A stretch of DNA of 37,652 nt from CAZTAO01 sp964611645 (GTDB lineage: Bacteria; Armatimonadota; UBA5829), in contig CAZTAO010000048.1 in NCBI GenBank assembly GCA_964611645.1, forward strand, positions 1 to 37,652, written 5' to 3'. The notes under the pieces were generated by a model. That model saw only the letters and a list, made by a program, of their open reading frames with translations. It ran no database searches and was not told the DNA's origin. The stretch's first letter is position 1. The number at the start of each line of letters is the position of its first letter. Shown here in pieces: positions 1-8,385 of the stretch. The position numbers and the translations under genes are program-made.

Positions 1-38
1 AATACCTATTGCGCATGACAGACTTTTGCAACAGCCTG

Positions 39-55
39 TCAAATCCCGAAACACC
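39..55. repeat. Half of a TTTCGGGA-type inverted repeat at left edge
   Basis: These 17 bases (core AAATCCCGAAACACC) are identical to positions 16865-16881, where they form the right arm of an inverted repeat. The left arm here would lie outside the window. The copy sits just beyond the 3' end of the minus-strand gene that stops at 68. Confidence 0.6.
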
Positions 56-67
56 GGCTACAGTGCG

Positions 68-2161
68 CTATACAGCAATCCGCGCAATCACAAACTCGTA
101 AGTCCTGAACTCCCCCGGAACCGTGATTGCGTAGGTTCCATTCACTTCAGTTACCTCGCACCCCAACTCCACTTCCCGCCACTCACCCGACTGTCCGAGA
201 ATCTGCGCGGTCTTGGGAGCCTGAGTCGCATGAATGCGGAACTCCGGGTTGACCAGGGGGTCCGCGCCGAGGTTGGCGAGGGCTATCAACTTCTCATTGC
301 CACGCTTGCGAACCACTGTGAGGCATTGATGGGGGACCATGCTCATTACAGCGAACTGGTCACGACTCAGCCAACCCAGCACGCTTCGCAGCCATCGGAG
401 CCGGGCGTGGCTTGCGAATAGACCTGCGGGCGTGAAGTCGCCGACGTGGGCATACACAGCCACCCGCCCGCCGAGTTGGTTCTCGTAGATTGTGCTTGCG
501 ACATGCTTGCGGTTCATCTCATCGATCAGGTAACTGGTCACCTGCCCGCTCCCCGGCGCTATCTCTCGCCAGCGCCTTCCGCGATGCGGGACCCTTATCT
601 CGAAGACACCTGGCAGAACCTCTGGCACATACTTCTCAGCCATCACCCCGAACGGCATCCATTCGCCGATCTGCGCTCCGACCAGGTCCGAGAAGCCCCT
701 GTCGCAGGCGGCTCTTGCAGCGCCGGAATCCAGCAAAGCGCTGTGGGATAGGACGCTGCGAAGCTCCTCGTCTGAAAGAGACCAAGCCCCAAGCTCGTCC
801 AACACGACTACCTCGTCATACTGCGCTGCTTTGGCCGGTGGCAGATAGTGCGCTGGGATGGCGCACTGTAGCAGCATATCGTCCCAACTCCTGCGACCCG
901 CCAGGTCTTTCATCGCGGAGTCCGGCTGGAGCGGCAGCGAGCGGGCCGCGTTCGGGCTGCTCACGAACACCACACCTTCCGAGTCCCATTCATCCAGCCT
1001 CAAAGCCGCCAGTGCTTCAAGGTAGGCTCGCGAATCGCGGAGCATGGGCAGGCTAGTGGGTTCTTCGAGGATCGCCGAACCGTCGAGATCGCTGATGGCG
1101 AGGGTGATATGGTTGCAGCCGACAAGCTGGCCGACCGTCATCATATATTTGGAGCAGGCGACCGACTTCGACCATGTGGTGTAACGCGTATTCTCCACCT
1201 CCGGCCCGTACTCCACGTTCCCCCTGCCCAGTTCGTTGTCCAGCAGTGAAACACTCTGCTCCAGCAGCCGGTAGGTGACCGCGAGTTCCTTGGTCCCGCT
1301 GATGGTCTCGGTGTAGATGCCGCAGGGCGGGCGGGTCATTGGGGGATGGTCGCCGCACAAGGCCTTGAGCATCTCCGGCCACTTGCGACCCTCGGCGCTG
1401 TGGACGTCCGGGTCGCTGGTCATGAGCGCAAGACGGGTGTCCGGCGAGACCGCGCATACCTGCTCTTTGATCCAAGAGGCGGATTCCACCATTGTGTCAC
1501 CGAGGAAGTCCAGCCACTGCAGCCTCAGGTCGCTGGGGACGCCGGGCTTCAGGACCTCCGACCTCAGTTCTTCTCGTGAGTAACGCTTCCCCGTCCTGGC
1601 GGCGAACTGTGCCAGGTGGTTCTCGCAGAAGCAGTACATATCCAGGCCCTTTGAACCCATGCCGTGGTTGTGCATGCGGAAGTCGTCATCTATCCAGAGG
1701 ATATCCGGCTTGGTGGATGCCCACATCTGCAGGCACTCCCCCATAATGGCCCTGAACCTCGGCCCGATCGGGCAGGGGCAGCCGAATGTCTGCTCCCCAT
1801 ATTCATTCATCAGGAACTCCCAGCCGAACTGATCGCGCACGTCCAGTCCGTAGCTGGCGTGGCCCAGGAGGCTCTGGAAGTTGAGCTGATAGGATATTCC
1901 AGCGTCCCGTATGGCAGGTACCACCGTCTCACTCATCCACTTCACCCAGTCCATCTGCTCCGCCGCCCCGCGCGCGGGGAGGTAGTAGGAGCCCTGCTGG
2001 GTGTTCACGTAGAACTGCACTGCGTCCACTCCGGCTTCCCGGCAGAACTCCAGCAGTTCCTTGACCCGAGTGTCGCAGAACTCGGCCGGCCCCCATGCGG
2101 GCGGATGTGGGAGGAAGTAGCGCAGGTTGTAGACGACCTCGCCTTTGGGCAGTTGATACAC
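68..2161 (-). CDS. Glycoside-hydrolase-like TIM-barrel protein
   Basis: A protein of about 697 residues that I cannot place in a named family with confidence. The N-terminal half reads like a TIM-barrel glycosidase of the GH42/GH-A superfamily: strand-like segments (AGVDAVQFYVN, GISYQLNFQSL) are followed by an acidic cluster, DILWIDDDFRMHNHG, which is a plausible active-site strand. The last ~80 residues look like a beta-sandwich C-terminal domain, as in beta-galactosidase-like proteins. The start chosen is the GTG at 2161 because GAGGTG lies 6 nt upstream. An ATG at 2233 in the same frame would add 24 residues but has no ribosome binding site. No clear signal peptide follows the chosen start, so it is probably cytoplasmic. 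It is transcribed away from the TPR/URO-D genes. A role in glycan breakdown is inferred from fold impression and neighbours only. Confidence 0.6.
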   Translation of the reverse strand: MYQLPKGEVVYNLRYFLPHPPAWGPAEFCDTRVKELLEFCREAGVDAVQFYVNTQQGSYYLPARGAAEQMDWVKWMSETVVPAIRDAGISYQLNFQSLLGHASYGLDVRDQFGWEFLMNEYGEQTFGCPCPIGPRFRAIMGECLQMWASTKPDILWIDDDFRMHNHGMGSKGLDMYCFCENHLAQFAARTGKRYSREELRSEVLKPGVPSDLRLQWLDFLGDTMVESASWIKEQVCAVSPDTRLALMTSDPDVHSAEGRKWPEMLKALCGDHPPMTRPPCGIYTETISGTKELAVTYRLLEQSVSLLDNELGRGNVEYGPEVENTRYTTWSKSVACSKYMMTVGQLVGCNHITLAISDLDGSAILEEPTSLPMLRDSRAYLEALAALRLDEWDSEGVVFVSSPNAARSLPLQPDSAMKDLAGRRSWDDMLLQCAIPAHYLPPAKAAQYDEVVVLDELGAWSLSDEELRSVLSHSALLDSGAARAACDRGFSDLVGAQIGEWMPFGVMAEKYVPEVLPGVFEIRVPHRGRRWREIAPGSGQVTSYLIDEMNRKHVASTIYENQLGGRVAVYAHVGDFTPAGLFASHARLRWLRSVLGWLSRDQFAVMSMVPHQCLTVVRKRGNEKLIALANLGADPLVNPEFRIHATQAPKTAQILGQSGEWREVELGCEVTEVNGTYAITVPGEFRTYEFVIARIAV

Positions 2162-2286
2162 CGGTTTCACCTCGAGTGTTTGTTTGGTGGCAGATACACA
2201 ATATGCCGAAGGAATAAGGAGTGGGCATGGCAAAGTAACTAGCGTAGCTATTGTGTTTGCGCTGCGAGTACTTGTCCACCCAAGTA

Positions 2287-2315
2287 ATTCTGGGGGAACG
2301 GGGCCTCGTTGTCAA
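2287..2315 (-). promoter_or_regulatory. Possible promoter for the glycosidase-like gene
   Basis: On the minus strand TTGACA (2315-2310) is followed after 17 nt by CAGAAT (2292-2287). The -35 is perfect and the -10 is weak. It lies in the divergent spacer 2162-2408, which otherwise holds only the TPR gene leader (AAGGAG near 2392-2397) and no gene I can support. Confidence 0.35.
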
Positions 2316-2408
2316 ACACCGACGGCTATGCTGTACATAGATGTTGCTTCACGGACGTCCATTCAATAATCGTAGTTATTCGAAGTACGGAGAAGGAGCT
2401 GTGTATCT

Positions 2409-2831
2409 ATGGAAACAGATCTGTTCACTGAGGGCAAGAGCTTACTGAAGGAAGGAAAAGTCGACGAGGCTATCACCGCGCTGCGCGCCGCGCTGGAGCT
2501 TGACTTGGACAACGCGGAGATCCATACCTATCTGGGCGCGGCATACAGCCAGATCGGGGACCGGCTGCACGCGGTCTACCACTTCGAGCAGTCGCTGAAC
2601 CTGGAGGAGACTGCTCGGGGGTACTTCAACCTGGGCGCGATGTACGAGCAGTCGAAACGGTTCGACGAAGCTGTGCGGCAGTACAAGATGTCGCTGGAAA
2701 TCGACAAGGGCTACGCCAAGGCAATCGCTGCCCTGAACCGGCTCAAAGAGCAGTTTGCCGTGGAACACGAGCACGACTCTCCTGAGAGGGATGTCCCACA
2801 ATCGACATCTGAGTATAGCAATAACGAATAA
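2409..2831 (+). CDS. Small TPR-repeat protein
   Basis: A 140-residue protein made of about three tetratricopeptide repeats. Recognisable units are the segments beginning near LLKEGKVDEAITALRAALEL, IHTYLGAAYSQIGDRLHAVY and YFNLGAMYEQSKRFDEAVRQ, with the typical A/G and Y spacing of TPR helices. TPRs form protein-binding superhelices, and the partner cannot be read from sequence. There is no signal peptide, so it is cytoplasmic. The ATG is preceded by AAGGAG at a rather long spacing of about 11-12 nt. The gene ends 12 nt before the first URO-D-family gene and is probably co-transcribed with it. Confidence 0.85.
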   Translation: METDLFTEGKSLLKEGKVDEAITALRAALELDLDNAEIHTYLGAAYSQIGDRLHAVYHFEQSLNLEETARGYFNLGAMYEQSKRFDEAVRQYKMSLEIDKGYAKAIAALNRLKEQFAVEHEHDSPERDVPQSTSEYSNNE

Positions 2832-2843
2832 AGTTGGACATTG

Positions 2844-3989
2844 TTGAACAGAAGAGAGAGATGGCTAGCTTGCCTTCGCTACCAGAGCGTGGATCACGTG
2901 CCGGATGTGGAGATGGGGTATTGGGAAGACACGTTGGCGGCATGGCACAGGCAGGGGCTGCCGGACTGCGTGAACTCGGTCGCCAGGGCGCAGGAGTTTT
3001 TCGGGCTGGAGGGCGTGGAAGCCACTCCCCTTGTGCCGGCTTCCACCGGCATGTCGCCCATCTTTGAGTATAAGGTCCTGGAAGAGGATGAAAGACATCT
3101 GATCATCCGTGACTACGACGGGGTGATCAAGGAAACTCACAAAGGCACTGCCCAGAGCATCCCGCGATACATCAAGTTCCCGATAGAGACCCGGGAGGAC
3201 TGGGAAGGGTTCAAGTATCGCCTCAACCCCGACGACCCGGCGAGGTATGTGTCGGATGCCGAGCGCGACGAGTGGATTCGCTCGACGGATGAGGCGATGG
3301 TGGTGCGTCGGTACTTCGCGGGAAGCATGCTGGGGTATCTGCGCAACTGGATGGGATTCGAGAACCTGGCGATGGCCAGCCTGGATGACCCGGAGTGGGT
3401 CAAGGAGATGATCGATTACTGCGGGGACCTCTACTGCAAGGTAGCCGACAGAGCGTTGAGTGTGTTTGGGGCGGAGTACGCGATATTCTGGGAGGACGTG
3501 GCGTTCAACAAGGGGCCAATGCTTTCCCCAAAGCTGTTCCGGGAATGGCTCACGCCCAACTATACGCGAATCACGGAGACTATGAGATCGCACGGCTGCG
3601 ACCTGGCGATGGTGGACTGCGACGGCAATATCAACTCCGTGGCGGACTGCTGGTTGGATGGCGGCGTGAACATGCTGTTCCCGTTGGAGATCCGAGGCAA
3701 CACCGACCCGTATTGGATCAGGAAGACCTACGGCAAAGCGGCGCTGATGTGTGGTGGGGTGGATAAAACACAGCTCATGGCGGGGAAATCCGCGATAGAC
3801 GCCGAGATCAAGCGCATCCGGCCGCTGGTGGAGGATGGCGGGTACATCCCGCACATCGACCACAGCACCCCGCCGGACATATCCCTGGAGAACTACCAAT
3901 ACTACCTCAAGCGCAAGCGAGAGATCCTGGGCGCGCCGCAGCCAGCGCCGTGGGAAGAGCGCAAGCCGGCATACGACTGGGCGGAGTAG
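2844..3989 (+). CDS. Uroporphyrinogen decarboxylase (URO-D) family protein, copy 1
   Basis: About 381 residues of the URO-D/methylcobamide:CoM methyltransferase superfamily (TIM barrel). It opens with NRRERWLACLRYQSVDHVPD, a typical URO-D-like N-terminus, and ends with GGVDKTQL and PHIDHSTPPD segments. It is not a canonical HemE: no other heme gene is nearby. In many environmental genomes such paralogues sit in carbohydrate clusters, where a methyltransferase or demethylase role is suspected but unproven. The start is a TTG: 2844 is preferred over the TTG at 2841 because the downstream paralogue begins at the equivalent codon (TTG AAC). No strong ribosome binding site is visible. It is closely similar to the next gene along its full length, so this is a tandem duplication. 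Confidence 0.85.
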   Translation: MNRRERWLACLRYQSVDHVPDVEMGYWEDTLAAWHRQGLPDCVNSVARAQEFFGLEGVEATPLVPASTGMSPIFEYKVLEEDERHLIIRDYDGVIKETHKGTAQSIPRYIKFPIETREDWEGFKYRLNPDDPARYVSDAERDEWIRSTDEAMVVRRYFAGSMLGYLRNWMGFENLAMASLDDPEWVKEMIDYCGDLYCKVADRALSVFGAEYAIFWEDVAFNKGPMLSPKLFREWLTPNYTRITETMRSHGCDLAMVDCDGNINSVADCWLDGGVNMLFPLEIRGNTDPYWIRKTYGKAALMCGGVDKTQLMAGKSAIDAEIKRIRPLVEDGGYIPHIDHSTPPDISLENYQYYLKRKREILGAPQPAPWEERKPAYDWAE

Positions 3990-4024
3990 AATAGTCAGGA
4001 TTCCGTTTGGGCGAGAACAACGTC

Positions 4025-4108
4025 TCATCCCTCCAGGGTCTCCGAACCTGGAGGGTCAGTGGTGGCTACATAGGCGACCCTCCAGGTAGGGACTACCTGG
4101 AGGGATGA
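4025..4108. repeat. Paired CCTCCAGG palindromes (compound element)
   Basis: Two palindromes lie between the URO-D paralogues. Form A (4029-4055) has arms CCCTCCAGG / CCTGGAGGG around a 9-nt loop. Form B (4078-4104) has 12-nt arms CCCTCCAGGTAG / CTACCTGGAGGG around GGA. The pair is itself framed by TCAT at the left and ATGA at the right, so the 84-nt block is an inverted repeat of inverted repeats. The same two forms recur after the second paralogue. Each can form a strong RNA hairpin, but none is followed by a U-run. Confidence 0.9.
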
Positions 4109-4155
4109 GGGATTCTATGTATGAGTAGAACAAGAAAGGCGACGGTTACACAAAG

Positions 4156-5301
4156 TTGAACAAACGAGAGAGATGGCTGGCCTGTTTCCACCTCCAGCCG
4201 GTGGACCGAATCCCGGATGTGGAGTTCGGTTATTGGGATGAGACGATCATTGCCTGGCGCGAGCAGGGAATGCCGGAGTATATCGACCTGGGCTGGAAGG
4301 CCGAAGCCTATTTCGGCATGGAAGGGCTTGAGACCATACCTGATGTGCCGGTGGGCGTGGGTATGATCCCCGGTTTTGAGTATAAGGTGATCAGCGAGGA
4401 CGACAGGCACTGCATTATCCAGGACTACGATGGGGCGGTCAAGCAGATCAACAAGGGCATGGCCCAGACCATACCGCACTACATCAAGTTCCCCATCGAG
4501 ACCCGGGCGGATTGGGACGAGTTCAAGAAGCGCCTCGACCCGGACGACCCCGCCAGGTACCCGTCAGACCAGGTGCGGGACGAGTGGATACGCGCAACGG
4601 ACGCTTCCGGGCAAGTGCGGAGATACTTCGCGGGAAGTATGTTGGGTTCTCTGCGCAACTGGATGGGCTTCGAGAACCTGGCAATGGCAGCTATGGACGA
4701 CCCGGAGTGGGTCAAGGAGATGATCGACTACTGCGGCGACTTCTACTGCAAAGTGGCCGAAAGAGCGATGTCGATGTTCCAGGTAGACTGGGGCCATTTC
4801 TGGGAAGATGTGGCTTTCAACAAAGGCCCGATGCTCTCACCGAAGCTCTTCAAGGAGTGGCTTACCCCTAACTACAAGAAGGTGACCCAAGTCCTGAGAG
4901 CTCACGGCTGCGACCTCGCGATGGTGGACTGCGACGGCAACATCAACTCGGTGGTCGACTGCTGGCTGGAGGGCGACGTCAGCATCATCTTCCCGCTGGA
5001 AATTCGTGGGAACACTGACCCATATTGGATACGTGAAAAGTATGGCAAGGCCGCGCTGCTGTGCGGCGGGGTCGACAAGACGCAGCTCATTGAGGGCAAG
5101 GACGCGATAGATCGCGAGATCGAGCGGATCACTCCGCTGGTGCAGATGGGCGGATACGTTCCGCACGTAGACCACAGATGCCCGCCGGACGTAACGCTGG
5201 AGAACTACCGTTATTATTTGCGGCAGAAGCGCAAAGCCTTCGGCATCCCGGAGCCAGCGCCATGGGAAGACCGCAAGGCGGGGTACGACTGGGCGAAGTA
5301 A
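4156..5301 (+). CDS. Uroporphyrinogen decarboxylase (URO-D) family protein, copy 2
   Basis: A 381-residue paralogue of the preceding gene, colinear from NKRERWLACFHLQPVDRIPD to the end, with shared blocks such as WEDVAFNKGPMLSPKLF, LAMVDCDGNINSV and GGVDKTQL. The two proteins diverge most in the N-terminal ~100 residues and around 190-205, which could reflect different substrates. The start is TTG at 4156, with only a weak upstream AAAG. The stop codon lies in a 15-nt tandem duplication (5287-5301 and 5302-5316, unit GACTGGGCGAAG(T/C)AA). The gene is bounded on both sides by CCTCCAGG palindromes and is followed by a Gfo/Idh/MocA oxidoreductase, a pairing that suggests a small-molecule or sugar pathway rather than heme synthesis. 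Confidence 0.85.
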   Translation: MNKRERWLACFHLQPVDRIPDVEFGYWDETIIAWREQGMPEYIDLGWKAEAYFGMEGLETIPDVPVGVGMIPGFEYKVISEDDRHCIIQDYDGAVKQINKGMAQTIPHYIKFPIETRADWDEFKKRLDPDDPARYPSDQVRDEWIRATDASGQVRRYFAGSMLGSLRNWMGFENLAMAAMDDPEWVKEMIDYCGDFYCKVAERAMSMFQVDWGHFWEDVAFNKGPMLSPKLFKEWLTPNYKKVTQVLRAHGCDLAMVDCDGNINSVVDCWLEGDVSIIFPLEIRGNTDPYWIREKYGKAALLCGGVDKTQLIEGKDAIDREIERITPLVQMGGYVPHVDHRCPPDVTLENYRYYLRQKRKAFGIPEPAPWEDRKAGYDWAK

Positions 5302-5334
5302 GACTGGGCGAAGCAAGACTGCCGTACTGTCGTT

Positions 5335-5414
5335 TCATCCCTCCAGGGTCTCCGAACCTGGAGGGACCGTAAGACACGTAGAACCGATGCCCTCCAGGTA
5401 GGATACCTGGAGGG
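5335..5414. repeat. CCTCCAGG palindromes, forms A and B
   Basis: Form A spans 5339-5365 and is identical over 31 nt (5335-5365) to 4025-4055. Form B spans 5390-5414 with arms CCCTCCAGGTA / TACCTGGAGGG around GGA. The order A then B matches the block between the two URO-D genes, as expected if the repeat was copied along with the gene. Confidence 0.9.
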
Positions 5415-5500
5415 AGGGAAGAGAGATAGCTGCGGGAACTCACGCAATGCAGACTTGAGAGCTGAGCGCATATCGGCGTTCCCGCAGCATAGTGAATGTG

Positions 5501-5525
5501 CCCTCCAGGTAGGATACCTGGAGGG
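5501..5525. repeat. CCTCCAGG palindrome, form B
   Basis: A third form-B copy with arms CCCTCCAGGTA / TACCTGGAGGG around GGA, ending in ATGA. It lies 26 nt before the start of the oxidoreductase gene, so in mRNA it would form a hairpin just upstream of that gene's ribosome binding site. Confidence 0.9.
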
Positions 5526-5551
5526 ATGAGTTACTAACAGGAGGAAACAAC

Positions 5552-6661
5552 ATGCCACCAAAACCAGCAAAAGTCGGCCTTATAGGCTGCGGAAATATCT
5601 GTTACACATACTTCGAGTCGGGCGTGACCTTTGATATGCTCGACATAGTCGCGTGCGCTGACCTTATTCCCGACCGCGCCAAAGAGGCGGCGGAGAAGTA
5701 TTGTGTGGAACGGGCGATGAGCGTTGATGAACTGATCAACGATCCGGAGATCGAGATCATCTACAACCTCACGGTCCCCAAGGCGCACGCCGAGATCTCC
5801 CTGAAGGCTCTCAACGCCGGCAAGAACGTGCACGGCGAGAAGCCGCTGGCGTCGAACTTCAAGGATGGTAGAGCAGTCTACGAGTTGGCCAAGAAGAAGG
5901 GGCTGCTGGTTACCAGCGCGCCGGACACGTTCATGGGCGCGGCTCTTCAGACCTGCCGCAAGCTGATAGACGACGGCTGGATCGGCAGACCTATCGCGAC
6001 GACAGCCTTCATGATGGGCTGGGGGCCGGAAGAATGGCACCCGAACCCGGAGTTCTTCTACCAGAAGGGCAGCGGGCCGCTGTTGGATATGGGGCCATAC
6101 TACCTCACGGCGCTTGTCAGCCTCCTGGGGCCTGTCAAGCGGGTGACCAGCGTGACCTCTATCCCCTATCCCGAGCGGACTATCGGGTCTCAGCCGAGGA
6201 AAGGGGAGAAGTTCAAGGTAGAGGTTCCGACGTACACGGCGGGAGTGATGGACTTTGTGGGGGGGGCGGTAGGCACGCTGATAGTCACATTCGACTGCCG
6301 CGCCTCCGAGCTTCCGAGGATTGAGATATACGGAACAGAGGGCAGCCTGAGCATCCCCGACCCCAACAACTTCGGCGGCCCGGTGCGCATCAGAAGAGCG
6401 GGGGCAACGGACTGGTCCGAGGTGCCCTTTACCCACATATACGCGGACAACTCCAGAGGCATTGGCGCGGCGGATATGGCCTACGCGCTGAGGTCGGGCC
6501 GGAAGACAAGGGCGAATGTGGAAATGGCGCTGCACGTGCTGGAGATAATGGAGCTGATGAACCAGGCCTCCGACCAGGGCAAGCACCTGGACCTGACCAC
6601 CACCTGCGACCGCCCAGCCCCCCTCCCAATGGGCCTGAAGTACGGCCAGTTGGACGAGTAG
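5552..6661 (+). CDS. Gfo/Idh/MocA family oxidoreductase
   Basis: A 369-residue NAD(P)-dependent dehydrogenase of the Gfo/Idh/MocA family. The N-terminal Rossmann domain starts with VGLIGCGNIC (residues ~7-16) and carries the family EKPLA motif near residue 96 (GKNVHGEKPLA). The C-terminal alpha/beta domain contains GPLLDMGPYYLTAL near 171-184, where the usual catalytic D-x-G-x-H reads D-x-G-x-Y. Family members oxidise or reduce sugars, inositols and derivatives; the substrate here is not readable. The ATG has an excellent ribosome binding site (AGGAGG, 7 nt upstream). It lies downstream of the two URO-D paralogues in the same direction and faces the convergent AAA ATPase gene. Confidence 0.9.
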   Translation: MPPKPAKVGLIGCGNICYTYFESGVTFDMLDIVACADLIPDRAKEAAEKYCVERAMSVDELINDPEIEIIYNLTVPKAHAEISLKALNAGKNVHGEKPLASNFKDGRAVYELAKKKGLLVTSAPDTFMGAALQTCRKLIDDGWIGRPIATTAFMMGWGPEEWHPNPEFFYQKGSGPLLDMGPYYLTALVSLLGPVKRVTSVTSIPYPERTIGSQPRKGEKFKVEVPTYTAGVMDFVGGAVGTLIVTFDCRASELPRIEIYGTEGSLSIPDPNNFGGPVRIRRAGATDWSEVPFTHIYADNSRGIGAADMAYALRSGRKTRANVEMALHVLEIMELMNQASDQGKHLDLTTTCDRPAPLPMGLKYGQLDE

Positions 6662-6705
6662 GCTGACGGCCTATGGCCTATAGCCGATAGCACCACGGCA
6701 TGCCT

Positions 6706-6731
6706 GGGTGGTGATTTCCGAATCGCCACCC
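6706..6731. repeat. 26-nt palindrome, TTCCGA core
   Basis: The arms are GGGTGGTGAT / ATCGCCACCC (one G-T wobble) around TTCCGA. With flanking bases (6702-6731) this is identical over 30 nt to the reverse complement of 28816-28845, which lies inside the mqnC reading frame. It sits between convergent genes. Confidence 0.9.
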
Positions 6732-6750
6732 TTTGGCTTGTTCATGATGA

Positions 6751-6774
6751 AGCCCGGATTCGGAAATCCGGGCT
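6751..6774. repeat. 24-nt palindrome, TCGGAA core
   Basis: The arms are AGCCCGGAT / ATCCGGGCT around TCGGAA. The central core matches the neighbouring palindrome (in opposite orientation), while the arms differ completely yet stay self-complementary. It could also serve as a bidirectional transcription stop between the convergent genes ending at 6661 and 6814, although no U-run follows. Confidence 0.85.
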
Positions 6775-6813
6775 AAGTATTGAGGGTAGGTGTCCCATCA
6801 CCCTTCATCTTGG

Positions 6814-8385
6814 CTAAAACTCTATTCTGCGGCCGGCGGTGAGGCCTGTGACTTGGGTTGCGCTTGCCGGCCTGGCGCGGTCTTTTGCCCATTCCCTGAG
6901 CCGCTCTATCTCCTCTTTCATCGTGCGAGAGAGAGGAACTGTCGCGTTGATACTGTCCATTATCGCCTCCGTGGAGAGGTCGGCGCCTTTGTCGAACACG
7001 TCGAATAACGCGGCAGTAATAGCCTCTTCAATCTCAGCTCCGCTAAAGCCGTCCGCAGCTTCAGCCAGCTTCACAAGATCGAATTGCTCAGGATCGCGGT
7101 TGCGCTTGGCTATGTGTATCCGCAGTATTTCCACGCGATCCGTTCGGTCCGGCAGATCCACGAAGAAGATCTCATCAAACCGGCCTTTTCGGAGAAGCTC
7201 CGGCGACAACTGGGATATGTTGTTGGCAGTTGCCACGACGAACACCGGGGCTGTCTTCTCCTGCAGCCACGTTATGAATGTCCCGAAGACCCTGGATGTG
7301 GTGCCGGCATCCGAGAAGCTGCTGCTCTGGGTTCCGGAGAAAGCCTTCTCGATCTCGTCCATCCACAGAATCGCGGGAGCGACGGACTCCGCAATCCTTG
7401 TCGCCTGCCTCACGTTCTCTTCGGATGACCCCACCAGGCTGGAGAATACCTTTCCCAGGTCGAGCCTCAGCAGCGGGGCTCGCCAGAGGGAAGCAAGGGC
7501 CTTCGCACACAAGCTCTTCCCGCAGCCCTGCACACCGATGAGGAGCACCCCCTTGGGGTTGGGCAACCCGAATTTGCGGGCATCTGCTGTAAATGCCGAC
7601 TTGCGCTTCCGCAGCCAGTCCTTCAGCTCGGCCATACCTCCGACATTGCCAAATTCCTCGGAAGCGCGATAGTATTCCAGCATCCCGGACTTGCGGATGA
7701 TCTGCTCTTTTTCCGAGAGGATTATGGGAACGTCGCTCTCGGACAGGCCGCCGGTCTTTACCAGCGTCTTCGCGAAGACGTTCTCCGCCTCGTTGATGGT
7801 CAGGCCCATTGCGGCGTTGACAAGCACATCCCTCGCCGAATCCGGCAGTTGGATATTCAGGTTTGCGTTCTTATTGACTTCGGAGATAGTGCGGTCGAGC
7901 AGTTGGCCGACCTGTTCACGGTCGGGAAGGCCGAAGTCCACAACGCTGATCTCCTTTTCCAACTCGATGGGCAGTTGGAGCTTGGGGGAGACCAGAATCA
8001 GGGTCTTGTAGCTGTTTTTGAGGTTGAGCGCCACCTCGCGAAGCTTGCGAACCACCTCAGGGTTGCACATATATGGGTGGAAGTCCTTGAAAATGTAGAC
8101 CGCAGGATCGACCATATCCATTACCTGGCCAAGAGCTACCGACGGATCGCAGGTCTTGGCGTCTACGTTTCGCTGTGATTGAGAGGGAGCCCCGTAAAGC
8201 GAAATACCGCGACAGACCGACCACGTGAAGACCTTCTTATCTCTCTTCGCGGCAACTGCAGCAATCGCTTCCTCCACGCGGGACTCTTCCCATGTGACTA
8301 TGTAGATAACCGGGTACCGAGCCCTCATAAGGATTTCTATCTCATCGATCTCGCTGATCACCGCTCGTTTGTCCTGTTCAGCCAT
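6814..8385 (-). CDS. ycf46: Ycf46-like AAA family ATPase
   Basis: A 523-residue protein with an N-terminal domain (~1-230, including RARYPVIYIVTWEE typical of Ycf46-like ATPases) and one AAA module (~240-500). Walker A is GVQGCGKS (~284-291), Walker B is AILWMDEIEKAF (~338-349), sensor 1 is ATANNI (~385-390), arginine residues lie in LLRKGRFDE, and a sensor-2-like GFSGAEIEEAI follows. All ATPase residues look intact. In cyanobacteria Ycf46 has been linked to acclimation to inorganic carbon; its biochemical activity is unsettled. It is the last gene of a seven-gene operon and overlaps the radical SAM gene by 8 nt. The operon also holds Ycf35- and DUF2997-like genes, the usual partners of this ATPase, which supports the assignment. 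Confidence 0.88.
   Translation of the reverse strand: MAEQDKRAVISEIDEIEILMRARYPVIYIVTWEESRVEEAIAAVAAKRDKKVFTWSVCRGISLYGAPSQSQRNVDAKTCDPSVALGQVMDMVDPAVYIFKDFHPYMCNPEVVRKLREVALNLKNSYKTLILVSPKLQLPIELEKEISVVDFGLPDREQVGQLLDRTISEVNKNANLNIQLPDSARDVLVNAAMGLTINEAENVFAKTLVKTGGLSESDVPIILSEKEQIIRKSGMLEYYRASEEFGNVGGMAELKDWLRKRKSAFTADARKFGLPNPKGVLLIGVQGCGKSLCAKALASLWRAPLLRLDLGKVFSSLVGSSEENVRQATRIAESVAPAILWMDEIEKAFSGTQSSSFSDAGTTSRVFGTFITWLQEKTAPVFVVATANNISQLSPELLRKGRFDEIFFVDLPDRTDRVEILRIHIAKRNRDPEQFDLVKLAEAADGFSGAEIEEAITAALFDVFDKGADLSTEAIMDSINATVPLSRTMKEEIERLREWAKDRARPASATQVTGLTAGRRIEF

Noticed and set aside
2865..4028. Long minus-strand frame opposite URO-D copy 1
   Set aside because: A similar antisense frame occurs opposite the paralogue; the plus-strand proteins are clearly conserved with each other and the minus frames have no family character.
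2844..5301. Calling the tandem URO-D genes hemE
   Set aside because: They sit with a sugar-type oxidoreductase, are duplicated, and no other heme gene is nearby.
4025..5525. Repeated CCTCCAGG units considered as a CRISPR array
   Set aside because: The units are palindromes of two forms, spacing is irregular, a gene lies between them, and no cas genes are present.
5534..6586. 350-codon minus-strand frame opposite the Gfo/Idh/MocA gene
   Set aside because: The plus strand has the Rossmann and EKPLA motifs and an AGGAGG site; the minus frame has neither motifs nor a ribosome binding site.
6706..6774. Calling the palindromes intrinsic terminators
   Set aside because: Strong stems but no U-run on either strand, and the same palindrome lies inside the mqnC coding sequence, where termination would be harmful.
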